Assembly: GCA_020544565.1 (NCBI GenBank)
Contig: CP078014.1
Location: 3,536,016-3,600,015 of the forward strand
Source: Bradyrhizobiaceae bacterium
Lineage (GTDB): Bacteria; Pseudomonadota; Alphaproteobacteria; Rhizobiales; Xanthobacteraceae
Direction: 5' to 3'
DNA: 64,000 nt
Part shown: piece by piece, positions 24,597-34,014 of the stretch
Layout: each line of letters opens with the position of its first letter
How positions within the stretch are numbered: position 1 is the stretch's first letter
Notes under the pieces: model-generated
The model's database searches: none
What the model saw: only the letters and a program-made list of their open reading frames with translations
Told to the model about the DNA's origin: nothing
Made by a program: the position numbers and the translations under genes

Positions 24597-25916
24597 ATGC
24601 CGATAGGCGAATTTGGCAGGCCCCCTGCCTCAGATGTCAGCCCCGCGCTGACCACGCCGATGTACTGGATGTACGAGATGGGCCAAGCCTCTCTCAATCC
24701 GGCGCGGGCCTTGGCGGATATGACCAAGCTGTGGTTCGAGAACCCGCTCAACATGCTGACCAATACCTCGGTCGGAAAATCCGTCGCGGCCGGTTGCGAA
24801 CTGTTCGAACGGACCACCCGCCGCTACGGCAAGCCGGAATGGGGTCTGCACGACACCGAGGTCAACGGCGTCCGGGTGCCGGTCGATGTCAGCGTCGTCT
24901 GGGAGAAGCCGTTCTGCCGGATGCTGTATTTCCATCGCCAGATACCGGAGCAGGTGCGCGCGACCCAGCCCCGCGTGCTGATCGTGGCGCCGATGTCGGG
25001 CCATTATGCGACGCTGCTGCGCGGCACGGTGGAAGCGTTCCTGCCCGGCCATGAAGTCTACATCACCGACTGGGCGGATGCCCGCATGGTGCCGCTGGCC
25101 GAAGGCCGGTTCGATCTCGATGACTATGTCGATTACATCATCGATATGCTGCGCGCGCTCGGCGGCAACACCCATGTGGTCGCGGTGTGCCAGCCGTCGG
25201 TCCCGGTGCTGTCCGCGGTCTCGGTGATGGAAGCCGAGAGAAACCCCTATTTCCCGACCTCGATGACACTGATGGGCGGCCCGATCGACACCCGGCGCAG
25301 CCCCACCGGCGTGAACGAACTCGCGGAGAAGAAGGGCATCAACTGGTTCCGCAGCCACGTCATCACCAAGGTGCCGTTCCCGCATCCCGGCTTCATGCGC
25401 AACGTCTATCCCGGCTTCCTTCAGCTCTCCGGGTTCATGAGCATGAACCTCGACCGCCATGTCGATGCCCACAAGGATCTGTTCGCCAATCTGGTCAAGG
25501 GCGACGGCGATATGGTCGACAAGCATATCGAGTTCTACGATGAATATCTTGCGGTGATGGATCTCACCGCCGAGTTCTATCTGCAGACCGTCGATCAGGT
25601 GTTCATCAAGCACGCTTTGCCCAAGGGGCAGATGCGTCACCGCGGCAAGCTGGTCGAACCGTCCAAGATCACCCGCGTCGCGCTGATGACGGTGGAAGGC
25701 GAGAAGGACGACATCTCCGGTCTCGGCCAGACCGAAGCGACCCACGATCTGTGCACGTCGATTCCGGACCAGCGCCGCATGCATTACGTGCAGAAGGACG
25801 TCGGCCATTACGGCGTGTTCAACGGTTCGCGCTTCAAGTCTGAAATCCTGCCGCGAATCTCGCATTTCATGCAGACGTCGGCCCAGAGCCGGCTGTCGCT
25901 GGTGGCCGCCGAATAG
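24597..25916 (+). CDS. phaZ: Intracellular polyhydroxyalkanoate depolymerase
   Basis: 439 residues from the ATG at 24597 (GAGG upstream). The protein is an alpha/beta hydrolase of the intracellular PhaZ family, with P-M-S-G-H-Y-A-T-L-L-R (oxyanion region), Y-I-T-D-W and the nucleophile Cys198 in A-V-C-Q-P-S-V-P; these enzymes use Cys in place of Ser. The late V-E-G-E-K-D-D-I and D-V-G-H-Y-G-V-F segments would give the Asp and His. There is no signal peptide. It degrades native PHA granules to hydroxyacids or oligomers. It is separate from the phaC operon at 1.9 kb and next to regS, from which it diverges. Confidence 0.93.
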   Translation: MPIGEFGRPPASDVSPALTTPMYWMYEMGQASLNPARALADMTKLWFENPLNMLTNTSVGKSVAAGCELFERTTRRYGKPEWGLHDTEVNGVRVPVDVSVVWEKPFCRMLYFHRQIPEQVRATQPRVLIVAPMSGHYATLLRGTVEAFLPGHEVYITDWADARMVPLAEGRFDLDDYVDYIIDMLRALGGNTHVVAVCQPSVPVLSAVSVMEAERNPYFPTSMTLMGGPIDTRRSPTGVNELAEKKGINWFRSHVITKVPFPHPGFMRNVYPGFLQLSGFMSMNLDRHVDAHKDLFANLVKGDGDMVDKHIEFYDEYLAVMDLTAEFYLQTVDQVFIKHALPKGQMRHRGKLVEPSKITRVALMTVEGEKDDISGLGQTEATHDLCTSIPDQRRMHYVQKDVGHYGVFNGSRFKSEILPRISHFMQTSAQSRLSLVAAE

Positions 25917-26257
25917 GCCCTGGCCACCGCCTGGACGCCCGGAAAAGCCGCATTTTATGCGGACTTCCGGGCCGTCGCGCCGACCCGGCGCTTCGTAGCC
26001 CCACGTAAATCATTGGTTTTCCTTGAAAATATCGCCCGGCGCGGAGCGGTGCGGGAGTGACTTGTCCACATCCTGTCCACAGCCGGTTCCAGCCTAGGAA
26101 TGAATCGCGATTGCGTGTTCCAAGCCCCTTGATCTGGGAGGTGATCGGCGCGCGATTGCGATATGTTGGGCAAATGATTTGTTTTTGCGCCGACGAATTT
26201 CGGTGGCGGCGGATATGGCAGAATCCCGGCGAACTCCTGCCGCCGGGACTGACTGAC
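25917..26257. other. Gene-free stretch after phaZ, with hairpin
   Basis: A two-part hairpin at 25937-25972 (outer arms GCCCGGAA / TTCCGGGC, inner arms CCGCAT / ATGCGG) probably marks the end of the phaZ transcript, although no T run follows. Further on are TTGTCCACA (26062-26070) and CTGTCCACA (26073-26081), each one or two bases from a DnaA box. The rest holds no gene; a longer frame upstream of 26258 lacks a start with a ribosome site. Confidence 0.5.
25937..25972 (+). terminator. Hairpin at the end of the phaZ transcript
   Basis: GCCCGGAA (25937-25944) and TTCCGGGC (25965-25972) pair perfectly and enclose a second perfect hairpin CCGCAT-TTT-ATGCGG. It lies 21 bases after the phaZ stop. 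Without a T run it may be a processing or stabilising hairpin rather than an intrinsic terminator. Confidence 0.5.
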
Positions 26258-27013
26258 ATGGCTTTTCGCGCGCTTCTTTATCGCCGGCCGACCGAGCCGA
26301 GCACCCTTGTGGTGCGGATCGGCGCGGCGATCTACACCATTCAACTGCGCCGTCATCGGCGCGCGCGACGTTACACGCTGCGCATTCATCCGAGTCGCCG
26401 CGAAGCCATCCTCACCATGCCGCCGCGCGGGAACCTGATCGACGCGAAAGACTTCGCGCAACGCCACGGCGCCTGGATCGCCGCGCGTCTCGGCGGCCTG
26501 CCGAAGGCTGCGCCGTTCTCTCACGGCGCCTCGATCCCGCTGCGCGGCGTACAGCATCGGATCGTGCACCGCACTGGCGAGCGCGGAACGGTGTGGACCG
26601 AGACCCGCGACAGCGGCGAGAAGATTCTTTGCGTCGCCGGCGGCGTCGAACATCTCGATCGCCGCGTCCATGACTTCCTCAAGCGTGAGGCCCGCGCCGC
26701 GCTGGCCGATGCTTCCCATCGCTATGCCGGTGAACTCGGCGTCAAGGTCAAGCGGATAACCATCCGCGACCAGTCGAGCCGGTGGGGCTCGTGCACCTCG
26801 GCGGGGGTGCTGTCGTATTCGTGGCGGCTCATTCTCGCGCCGCCCTACGTGCTCGACTATCTCGCCGCTCATGAGGTCGCGCATCTGGTCGAGATGAATC
26901 ACTCGGCGCGGTTCTGGCGGGTGGTGGGGCGGATCTGCCCGGCCACCGAGCGCGCCAAGAAGTGGCTCGACACCCACGGCAACGACCTGCACCGCTACGG
27001 CATCAAGGACTGA
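26258..27013 (+). CDS. YgjP-type zinc metallopeptidase (M48-like, DUF45)
   Basis: 251 residues from the ATG at 26258. The zinc site is H-E-V-A-H (205-209) with N-H-S-A-R-F-W (214-220) behind it, and W-G-S-C (176-179) before it. These are the hallmarks of the DUF45/YgjP family (SprT-like fold). No signal peptide. Members are thought to be cytoplasmic metal-dependent peptidases or hydrolases. A region of basic residues (31-39) follows the first strand. Convergent with the penicillin-binding protein gene, 13 bases apart. Confidence 0.85.
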   Translation: MAFRALLYRRPTEPSTLVVRIGAAIYTIQLRRHRRARRYTLRIHPSRREAILTMPPRGNLIDAKDFAQRHGAWIAARLGGLPKAAPFSHGASIPLRGVQHRIVHRTGERGTVWTETRDSGEKILCVAGGVEHLDRRVHDFLKREARAALADASHRYAGELGVKVKRITIRDQSSRWGSCTSAGVLSYSWRLILAPPYVLDYLAAHEVAHLVEMNHSARFWRVVGRICPATERAKKWLDTHGNDLHRYGIKD

Positions 27014-27026
27014 TCCGAAGATCGCG

Positions 27027-29309
27027 TCAGCGCCGGCCGCCGAACAGGCGGTCCACCAGCCAGCCGTCGAGGCCGGCGGCGGCTTCCGGCCGCGTCGATG
27101 TCGGTGTGACCGCAGGCCGGCCCTGCGGCGGCGGCGCGGATTGCTGCGGATAACCGGGGCTCGCGGTCTGCTGGGGATAGGACGGCTGCGGCGGTGGCGC
27201 AGAACGCGGATTGTCCGGAAGCAGGTTGGACAAGAAGCCGCCCGCGCTCCGCGGCTGGTACGAGCCCGGCAGCGGTGCCGGCGCGACGCCCTGATGCGCC
27301 ACCTTCATGAAGCGGGTCCACACCTCCACCGGCAGGCCGCCGCCGGTGGCCTTCTTGGTCGGTGAGTTGTCGTCGTTGCCGAGCCAGACGCCGGTGACGA
27401 GATTGGCGGTGTAGCCGATGAACCAGGCGTCGCGAAAATCCTGGCTGGTGCCAGTCTTGCCGGCGGCGGCCCAGCCGGGAATGTCGGCCTTCTTCGCGGT
27501 GCCGGTAACCAGCGTCTCGTGCATCATCACGTTCATCATGCCGACCGCGGCGGGATCGACCACCCGCGCCGGCGGCTCTGGGCGGCGCGCATATAGCACC
27601 TTGCCTTCGGGGGTGCGGATGCGCTCCACCACATGGGGTGCGGCCGCGACACCGCCATTGGCGAACGGTGCATAGGCGCCGACCAGTTCGGTCAATGACA
27701 CTTCGGAGGTGCCGAGTGCCAGCGTCGCGTTGGGCTCGAGCTTGGAGGCGATGCCGAGACGATGCGCGGTGCGCGCCACATTGGCAGGACCGACCTCGAG
27801 ACCGAGGCGCACCGCCACGGTGTTGAGCGACATCGACAGCGCCTGGGTCAGCGTCACCGGACCGAAATATTCGCGGCTGTAGTTCTCGGGCTTCCAGCCC
27901 TTGACGTCGAGCGGCGCATCCTGGCGCACGCTGTCCGGGGTCAGGCCGGCCTCGATGGCGGTGAGATAGACGAACGGCTTGAACGCCGAGCCCGGCTGGC
28001 GCTTGGCGGTGACGGCGCGATTGAACTGGCTTTCGCCGTAGTTGCGCCCGCCGACCATGGCGCGCACCGCGCCCTGCGGCGTCATCGCCACCAGCGCGCC
28101 CTGCGACACGTTGAATTTCACGCTCTTGGTCGCCAGTTCGTCGATGATCGCAGCTTCGGCCACGCTCTGCAGCTTGGGATCGATCGAGGTTTCCACCACG
28201 ATGTTCTGGTCGATCTGGCCGACCAGATCGTCGAGCACTTCGCCGATCCAGTCGGCGACGTAGTTGATGGTGCCCGCGCCTACCGGCCTCACCGCATAGG
28301 ACGGATGGGCGATGGCGGCCTGTGCCTGCGCCTGCGTGATGAAGCCGACATCGGCCATCGCGCCGAGCACGGTCTGCGCACGCTTCTCCGCACCGTCCGG
28401 ATTGCGGTTGGGCGCGAGCCGCGACGGCGATTTGACCAGCCCCGCCAGCATCGCCGCTTCCGACAGCGAGACATTCTTCGCCGACTTGCCGAAATACTTC
28501 TGCGCCGCCGCCTCGATGCCGTAAGCCCCCGAGCCGAAATAGACGCGGTTGAGATAGAGTTCGAGAATCTCCTGCTTGGAGTATTTGCGCTCCAGCCACA
28601 GCGCCAGTTCGACCTCCTGCAGCTTGCGCTGCATGGTGCGCTCCTGGGTCAGGAACAGGTTCTTGGCCAGCTGCTGGGTCAGCGTCGAGCCGCCCTGCGA
28701 CACGCCGCGATGCAGGAGATTGGCGACCGCGGCGCGGGCGATGCCGGTGGGATCGACGCCGAAATGCGAATAGAAGCGGCGGTCCTCGATGGCGATGAAC
28801 GCCTTCGGCAGATAGGGCGGCAGATCCTTCAGCGCGATATTGGCTCCCGGCATTTCGCCGCGGGTGGCGATGATGCTGCCGTCCATGCCGGCGATCTGGA
28901 TCGTCGGCGGGCGCTTGGGAATTTCCAGCGACTGGATCGGCGGCAGATGGGCGCCGACATAGACCACGATGCCCGCGACCGCGATCACCGCCCACAGCCC
29001 GAGCACCGCGCCCCAGTAGATCAGGCGGCCGACGCGCCAGCGCGAGCGCTCCTTCGCGGCCGCCTTCGTCTTGCGCGACGCGCGTGATGACCGGCGTGGC
29101 CGCGGCGCGTCGTCGTCGGCCGCCGCCGGACGGCTCTTGGCGGCGCGACGTTTCGGCTTGTCGTCGTAATCGTCTTCCGGGCCGCCGACGCGGTCCCACG
29201 GATTGAGGTGAACGCCGTCCAGCGACGCGGCGCCGTCGAATTTCGGCTCCTTGCGGCCGCCTTTCTTTTTCTGCCCCAACGCCATCCAAACGCGCCTACG
29301 CCGACCCAT
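27027..29309 (-). CDS. PBP1A-type bifunctional penicillin-binding protein
   Basis: 760 residues from the first ATG (29309); an ATG at 29285 (M-A-L-G-Q-K-K-K) is also possible. A basic cytoplasmic head of about 90 residues, one membrane segment (about 96-118), then a glycosyltransferase (GT51) domain with E-D-R-R-F-Y-S-H-F-G-V-D and G-G-S-T-L-T-Q-Q-L-A-K-N. The transpeptidase has S-A-F-K (SxxK), S-L-N (SxN) and K-T-G-T. The C-terminal tail is Pro/Gln-rich. It polymerises and crosslinks peptidoglycan in the periplasm. Mrc-type proteins in this group are often multiple, so the symbol is left blank. Confidence 0.93.
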   Translation of the reverse strand: MGRRRRVWMALGQKKKGGRKEPKFDGAASLDGVHLNPWDRVGGPEDDYDDKPKRRAAKSRPAAADDDAPRPRRSSRASRKTKAAAKERSRWRVGRLIYWGAVLGLWAVIAVAGIVVYVGAHLPPIQSLEIPKRPPTIQIAGMDGSIIATRGEMPGANIALKDLPPYLPKAFIAIEDRRFYSHFGVDPTGIARAAVANLLHRGVSQGGSTLTQQLAKNLFLTQERTMQRKLQEVELALWLERKYSKQEILELYLNRVYFGSGAYGIEAAAQKYFGKSAKNVSLSEAAMLAGLVKSPSRLAPNRNPDGAEKRAQTVLGAMADVGFITQAQAQAAIAHPSYAVRPVGAGTINYVADWIGEVLDDLVGQIDQNIVVETSIDPKLQSVAEAAIIDELATKSVKFNVSQGALVAMTPQGAVRAMVGGRNYGESQFNRAVTAKRQPGSAFKPFVYLTAIEAGLTPDSVRQDAPLDVKGWKPENYSREYFGPVTLTQALSMSLNTVAVRLGLEVGPANVARTAHRLGIASKLEPNATLALGTSEVSLTELVGAYAPFANGGVAAAPHVVERIRTPEGKVLYARRPEPPARVVDPAAVGMMNVMMHETLVTGTAKKADIPGWAAAGKTGTSQDFRDAWFIGYTANLVTGVWLGNDDNSPTKKATGGGLPVEVWTRFMKVAHQGVAPAPLPGSYQPRSAGGFLSNLLPDNPRSAPPPQPSYPQQTASPGYPQQSAPPPQGRPAVTPTSTRPEAAAGLDGWLVDRLFGGRR

Positions 29310-29510
29310 CTGCCCCGAAAGGGTGCAGGCTAGCGATGGCGGTTTAAGGGCGCGTTAAGCAAAGGTTAACGCGGCTTTAGACTTGGCCAAGCCTCGGCGC
29401 GGAACCTGCATCGCGCGAGGGTGGCGCACAGCCTGTCGGAAAACGGAATGACGCGGGCGCGCGATGCGGCGATGATGAGCGCCACGCAACGCGCACGGAC
29501 CGACCCGCCC

Positions 29511-30044
29511 ATGAATCAACCCCGCTTCCTCGCTCTCGACCGCTTCGAGACCCCGATCGGCACCGCTTTGCTGGTCACCGACGATCAGGGTTTCCTGCGA
29601 GGGTTCGACTGGTCCGACTACGAGGAGCGGCTGCGCCGGCTGCTGCGGCTGCACTATGGCGAGATGGTTCTCGATGACGCGCCAGCGCCGCGGCCGATCA
29701 CCGTGGCGCTGGCGGATTATTTCGCCGGTGATCTCGACCGGTTGCGCGCCGTCAAATGGCGCACCGGCGGGACGCCGTTCCAGCGCAAGGTCTGGTCGAT
29801 GCTGCAGACCATTCCGCCCGGCAGGACCGCGAGCTACGGCGAGATGGCGGTGCGGCTCGGCATTCCCGGCGCGGCGCGTGCCGTCGGCGCGGCCAACGGC
29901 GCCAATCCGATCAGCGTCGTGGTGCCGTGCCATCGTCTGGTCGGCGCCAATGGCGCGCTCACCGGCTACGCTGGCGGCCTCGCCCGCAAGCAGTGGCTGC
30001 TGGCCCACGAAGGCGCGGCGATCAGGGTGGCGGCCGGGCCTTAA
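29511..30044 (+). CDS. ogt: Methylated-DNA-protein cysteine methyltransferase
   Basis: 177 residues from the ATG at 29511; in-frame ATGs at 29448 and 29475 would extend it and cannot be excluded. Active site Cys140 in V-V-V-P-C-H-R-L-V-G, with the helix-turn-helix R-A-V-G-A-A-N-G-A-N-P-I and the G-R-T-A-S-Y-G-E recognition helix. It transfers a methyl group from O6-methylguanine to itself. Its stop overlaps that of glnD on the other strand (shared TTAA). No Ada-type regulatory domain is present. Confidence 0.88.
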   Translation: MNQPRFLALDRFETPIGTALLVTDDQGFLRGFDWSDYEERLRRLLRLHYGEMVLDDAPAPRPITVALADYFAGDLDRLRAVKWRTGGTPFQRKVWSMLQTIPPGRTASYGEMAVRLGIPGAARAVGAANGANPISVVVPCHRLVGANGALTGYAGGLARKQWLLAHEGAAIRVAAGP

Positions 30045-32833
30045 GCCGCCGGCTTCTCGGAGGGGTCGCTGTTGGCGAGCAGATGGATCAGCGCGCGCTT
30101 GATCGCGGCCTGCCGCGTTGGCGCGGTGATCTGCGCGCCGAGCAGGTCGGTGACGTAGAACACGTCGCGGGCGCGCTCGCCGAAGGTCGCGACATGCGCC
30201 GAGGCGATGTTGAGGTTGAGCTTGGAGATCGCGGTGGTGAGCTGGAACAGCAGGCCCGGGCGGTCGAGGCCGGAGACCTCGATCACGGTGTGGCGGTCCG
30301 ACCACTGGTTGTTGATGATGACTTCCGGTTCGACCGTGAACGGCTTCAGCCGCGCCTTGGCGGCGGTGCGCCGCGCCATCATGTCGGGCAGCCGCAACTT
30401 GCCGTCCAGCACCTGTTCGATGGTGTCGCCGATGCGGCTGGCGCGCCGCGCCTCGTCGTCGTCGCGGTCGTATTCGCGGGTGATGGCGATGGTGTCGAGG
30501 GCGATGCCGTCGGTGGTGGTGTAGATCTGGGCGTCGACGATGTTGGCGCCCGCCGCCGCGCAGGCGCCCGCGATGATCGACAGCAGCCAGGGATGGTCCG
30601 GCGCCAGGATGGTGAGTTCGGTGACGCCGCGGCTCTCGTCGAAGCCGACATGAACGGCGAGCTTGCGGCCGCCGGCCTCGCTCGCCTTGACGAAACGGGC
30701 GTGGCGGATCTTGCGCGCCAGATCGACCTTGAGCCAGTAGGCGGGATAATGCCGCGCGATATAGGCTTCGCGTTCGGCCTCCGGCCAGTCGGTGAAGGCG
30801 GCGCGGAATTCGGCCTGCGCCGACAGGATGCGCTGGGTGCGGTTGACCTCGGAGAAGCCGCCGGTCAGCACCGGTTCGGTCTCGTAGTAGAGCGTGCGGA
30901 TCAGCTGCGCCTTCCAGCCGTTCCAGACGCCGGGGCCGACACCGCGGATGTCGGCGGTGGTCAGGATCGTCAGCAGCTTCATCTGCTCCACCGACTGCAC
31001 CACGGCGGCGAAGTTCTCGATGGTCTTGAGGTCGGACAGGTCGCGCGACTGCGCCACCGTGGACATGGTGAGATGCTCCTGGATCAGCCAGGCGATCAGG
31101 TCAGTCTCGGCGGCGTTGAAGCCGAAGCGCGGGCACAGCCGCCGCGCCATTCGGGCACCGGCGATGGAGTGATCCTCGGGGCGGCCCTTGGCGACGTCGT
31201 GCAGGAACACCGACATATAGAGCACGGCGCGGTGCTCAGGACGGATCTTGCGGATCAGGTCGCTGGCGACGGCGAATTCCTCGTGGCCGCCGCGCTCGAT
31301 GTCCTGAAGGATGCCGATGCAGCGCAACAGATGCTCGTCCACGGTGTAGTGGTGATACATGTTGAACTGCATCATCGACACGATGCGGCCGAAGGCGCGG
31401 ATGAAGCGGCCCAGCACGCCGGTCTCGTTCATCCGCCGCAACACGATCTCGGCGTCGTTCGCGGTCAGGATCTCCATGAACAGCGCGTTGGCCTCGGGGG
31501 TCTCGCGCAGTTTCTGGGTGATGAGGCCGAGCGAGCGCGTCGCCGCGCGCATGGCGTCGGGATGGAACGCCAGATTGTGCTTCTGGGCGAGGCGGAAGAT
31601 GCGGATCAGGTTGACCGGATCGCGCTTGAAGACGTCGGGCGCCGCAAGGTTGATGCGGTTGTTGTCGATGACGAAGTCCTCGCCGCCGGGAACGCGGCTG
31701 CGTCCGCGGCCCGGCCGCAGCCGCGCCATCACCCGGCTCAGCACCGGCACGGGCTTCGCTTCCTGATCCTCCAGCTTGGCGCACAGGATCGCAGTGAGAT
31801 CGCCGACCTCCTTGGCGATCAGGAAGTAGTGCTTCATGAAGCGCTCGACGTCCTGCATGCCGGGATGCGAGGTGTAGCCGAGGCGTTGGGCGATCTCGCG
31901 CTGGATTTCGAACGACAGCCGCTCCTCGGCCCGCCCGGTGAAGAAATGCATGTTGCAGCGGACCGACCACAGGAAGTTCTCGCAGCGGCGGAAGGTGCGG
32001 AACTCCTGGGCGTCGAACACGCCGCGCGCCACCAGATCCTCGGCGTCGCGGACGCGGTAGACGTATTTGGCGATCCAGAACAGCGTGTGCAGGTCGCGCA
32101 GGCCGCCCTTGCCGTCCTTCACATTGGGTTCGACCAGATAGCGCGACTGGCCGACGCGGCGATGGCGCTCCTCGCGCTCGGCGAGCTTGGCGACGACGAA
32201 CTCGGCGGCGGTGCCCTGCACCACGTCCTTGTCGAAGCGCGCCACCAGCTCGTCGTAGAGCGCGCGGTCGCCGGCGAGGAAGCGCGTCTCCAGAATCGAG
32301 GTGCGGATGGTCATGTCGGCGCGCGCCTGCCGGATCGATTCATCCACCGAGCGTGTGGCGTGGCCGACCTTCAGCCCCATGTCCCAGAGGCCGTAAAGGA
32401 TCGCCTCGACCACCTGTTCGCCCCACGCGGTCTGCTTGTAGGGCAGGATGAACAGGAGATCGATGTCGGATTCCGGCGCCATCAGGCCGCGGCCGTAGCC
32501 GCCGGTGGCGATCACCGCCATGCGCTCGGAATCCGACGGCGTCGGCGAATGATAGAGATGCCGGGTGGCGGCATTGAACAGCAGGGTGATGATCTCGTCC
32601 TGCACGAAACACAGCCGCTCGGCGCAGCGCCGTCCGTGCCGGTTCTTCAGCAGGTCGGCCTGCGCCGCGGCGCGCGCGCGCGCCAGTTCACCTTTCAGAA
32701 GCTGGGTGATCGCGCCGCGAAAAACATCGTCCCTGCCGGCGTGCTGTTGCGCGAGCGCGCCGATCTCCGCCGCGATGCGGCTCGAGTCGAATACCGTCTC
32801 GGTATCCGGAAACTTCGCGGGTGCGGTGGTCAT
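30041..32833 (-). CDS. glnD: [Protein-PII] uridylyltransferase / uridylyl-removing enzyme
   Basis: 930 residues, normal length. Order: nucleotidyltransferase domain with G-G-Y-G-R-G-L-M-A-P-E-S-D-I-D-L-L-F (about 108-125), GlnE-like helical region, HD domain with H-D-V-A-K-G (about 545) responsible for deuridylylation, and two C-terminal ACT domains (V-T-E-L-T-I-L-A-P-D-H-P-W-L and V-S-G-L-D-R-P-G-L-L-F). It senses glutamine and modifies PII proteins, setting nitrogen control. Convergent with ogt, with overlapping stop codons. Confidence 0.95.
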   Translation of the reverse strand: MTTAPAKFPDTETVFDSSRIAAEIGALAQQHAGRDDVFRGAITQLLKGELARARAAAQADLLKNRHGRRCAERLCFVQDEIITLLFNAATRHLYHSPTPSDSERMAVIATGGYGRGLMAPESDIDLLFILPYKQTAWGEQVVEAILYGLWDMGLKVGHATRSVDESIRQARADMTIRTSILETRFLAGDRALYDELVARFDKDVVQGTAAEFVVAKLAEREERHRRVGQSRYLVEPNVKDGKGGLRDLHTLFWIAKYVYRVRDAEDLVARGVFDAQEFRTFRRCENFLWSVRCNMHFFTGRAEERLSFEIQREIAQRLGYTSHPGMQDVERFMKHYFLIAKEVGDLTAILCAKLEDQEAKPVPVLSRVMARLRPGRGRSRVPGGEDFVIDNNRINLAAPDVFKRDPVNLIRIFRLAQKHNLAFHPDAMRAATRSLGLITQKLRETPEANALFMEILTANDAEIVLRRMNETGVLGRFIRAFGRIVSMMQFNMYHHYTVDEHLLRCIGILQDIERGGHEEFAVASDLIRKIRPEHRAVLYMSVFLHDVAKGRPEDHSIAGARMARRLCPRFGFNAAETDLIAWLIQEHLTMSTVAQSRDLSDLKTIENFAAVVQSVEQMKLLTILTTADIRGVGPGVWNGWKAQLIRTLYYETEPVLTGGFSEVNRTQRILSAQAEFRAAFTDWPEAEREAYIARHYPAYWLKVDLARKIRHARFVKASEAGGRKLAVHVGFDESRGVTELTILAPDHPWLLSIIAGACAAAGANIVDAQIYTTTDGIALDTIAITREYDRDDDEARRASRIGDTIEQVLDGKLRLPDMMARRTAAKARLKPFTVEPEVIINNQWSDRHTVIEVSGLDRPGLLFQLTTAISKLNLNIASAHVATFGERARDVFYVTDLLGAQITAPTRQAAIKRALIHLLANSDPSEKPAA

Positions 32834-32867
32834 CCTCTCCCGTCAGCGGGCAGCGCCCACGGTGTCA

Positions 32868-33917
32868 TCAGCGGATCGGCGGCGCGTACTGGATGCCGCC
32901 GGCGTTCCACAACTGGTTGAGCCCGCGCGGAATGGCGAGCTTCGAGCCCTCGCCGACGTTGCGGTCGTAGACCTCGCCGTAATTGCCGACGTGGCGGATG
33001 ATGCGCGCGGCCCAGTCCCGCGGCAGGTCCAGTTCCTCGCCATAGGCGCCCTCGGTGCCGACCAGCCGCATCACGTCCGGCTTCTTCGATTTCAGCGCCT
33101 GGTCGATGTTCTGCGAGGTGACGCCGAGCTCCTCGGCATTGAGCATGGCATAGAGCGTCCACTTCACGATCATCATCCATTCGTCGTCACGCTGGCGCAC
33201 CACCGGGGCCAGCGGCTCCTTGGAGATGACGTCGGGCAGGATCACATGATCGGCCGGCTTGGTCAGCCGCAGGCGGATGGCGTAGAGCTGCGACACGTCG
33301 GTGGTCAGCACGTCGCATTGCCCCGTATCGTAAGCCTTGATGAGCTGTTCGAGGCTCGGGAGGTTGACCTCCTGATACTTGATATTGTTGGCGCGGAAAT
33401 AGTCGGCGAGGTTGAGCTGCGTCGTGGTGTTGCCCTGGACGCAGACCTTGCTGCCGTCCAGTTCGAGGCCGGAGGAGAGGTTGCGCGACTGCGGCACCAT
33501 GAAGCCCGCGCCGTCGAAATAGGAAATGCCTGCGAAGGTGAGGCCGTATTCGGTCTCGCGCGACATGCTGTAGGTGGAGTTGCGCGACAGGATATCGACC
33601 TTGCGGTCGCGCAATTCCTTGAAGCGCTGGTTGGCGTCGAGCGGGACGAACTTCACCTTGTTGGGGTCGTTGAAGATCGCGGCGGCGACGGCGCGGCAGA
33701 AGTCGACGTCGAAGCCCGACCAGTTGCCCTTGTCGTCGGGCATCGAGAAGCCGGGCAGGCCGGTGTTGACGCCGCACAGCACGGCGTCGCGCCGCAGGGT
33801 GCGTTTCAGGGTTCGCGTATCATACCGTTCGTAGGTGATCGCGGCGGCGGCGACCGCAACCGCGATGGCGCAGCCGATCAACAGGCCGGAACGGAAGGTG
33901 CGCGAAAAAATGGCCAT
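32868..33917 (-). CDS. Amino-acid ABC transporter substrate-binding protein (AapJ-like)
   Basis: 349 residues with an N-terminal hydrophobic segment (about 10-28) that may be a signal or anchor. Bacterial extracellular solute-binding family 3: V-L-C-G-V-N-T-G-L-P-G-F-S, G-F-D-V-D-F-C-R-A-V-A-A-A-I-F-N-D and D-V-L-T-T-D. The closest known type is AapJ/BztA, the general L-amino-acid binding protein. No permease or ATPase genes are adjacent, so it is an orphan binding protein. It lies 34 bases upstream of glnD on the same strand, an interesting link to nitrogen control that may be incidental. Confidence 0.88.
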   Translation of the reverse strand: MAIFSRTFRSGLLIGCAIAVAVAAAAITYERYDTRTLKRTLRRDAVLCGVNTGLPGFSMPDDKGNWSGFDVDFCRAVAAAIFNDPNKVKFVPLDANQRFKELRDRKVDILSRNSTYSMSRETEYGLTFAGISYFDGAGFMVPQSRNLSSGLELDGSKVCVQGNTTTQLNLADYFRANNIKYQEVNLPSLEQLIKAYDTGQCDVLTTDVSQLYAIRLRLTKPADHVILPDVISKEPLAPVVRQRDDEWMMIVKWTLYAMLNAEELGVTSQNIDQALKSKKPDVMRLVGTEGAYGEELDLPRDWAARIIRHVGNYGEVYDRNVGEGSKLAIPRGLNQLWNAGGIQYAPPIR

Positions 33918-34014
33918 GAATCGATCCTGCTGGTGAAATGCGCGACAGATGAAACGCGCGTCAAAGTAAGAGACGTCAGAAATGGCGGGCGGTGAGGCCG
34001 TCCGCGGCCGGAAA

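Noticed and set aside
26995..29289. 764-residue frame overlapping the PBP1A gene in another frame
   Set aside because: Arg-rich out-of-frame translation; the PBP1A frame has all catalytic motifs.
29756..32920. 1054-residue frame on the plus strand over ogt and glnD
   Set aside because: Shadow of glnD on the other strand; composition is typical of antisense translation.
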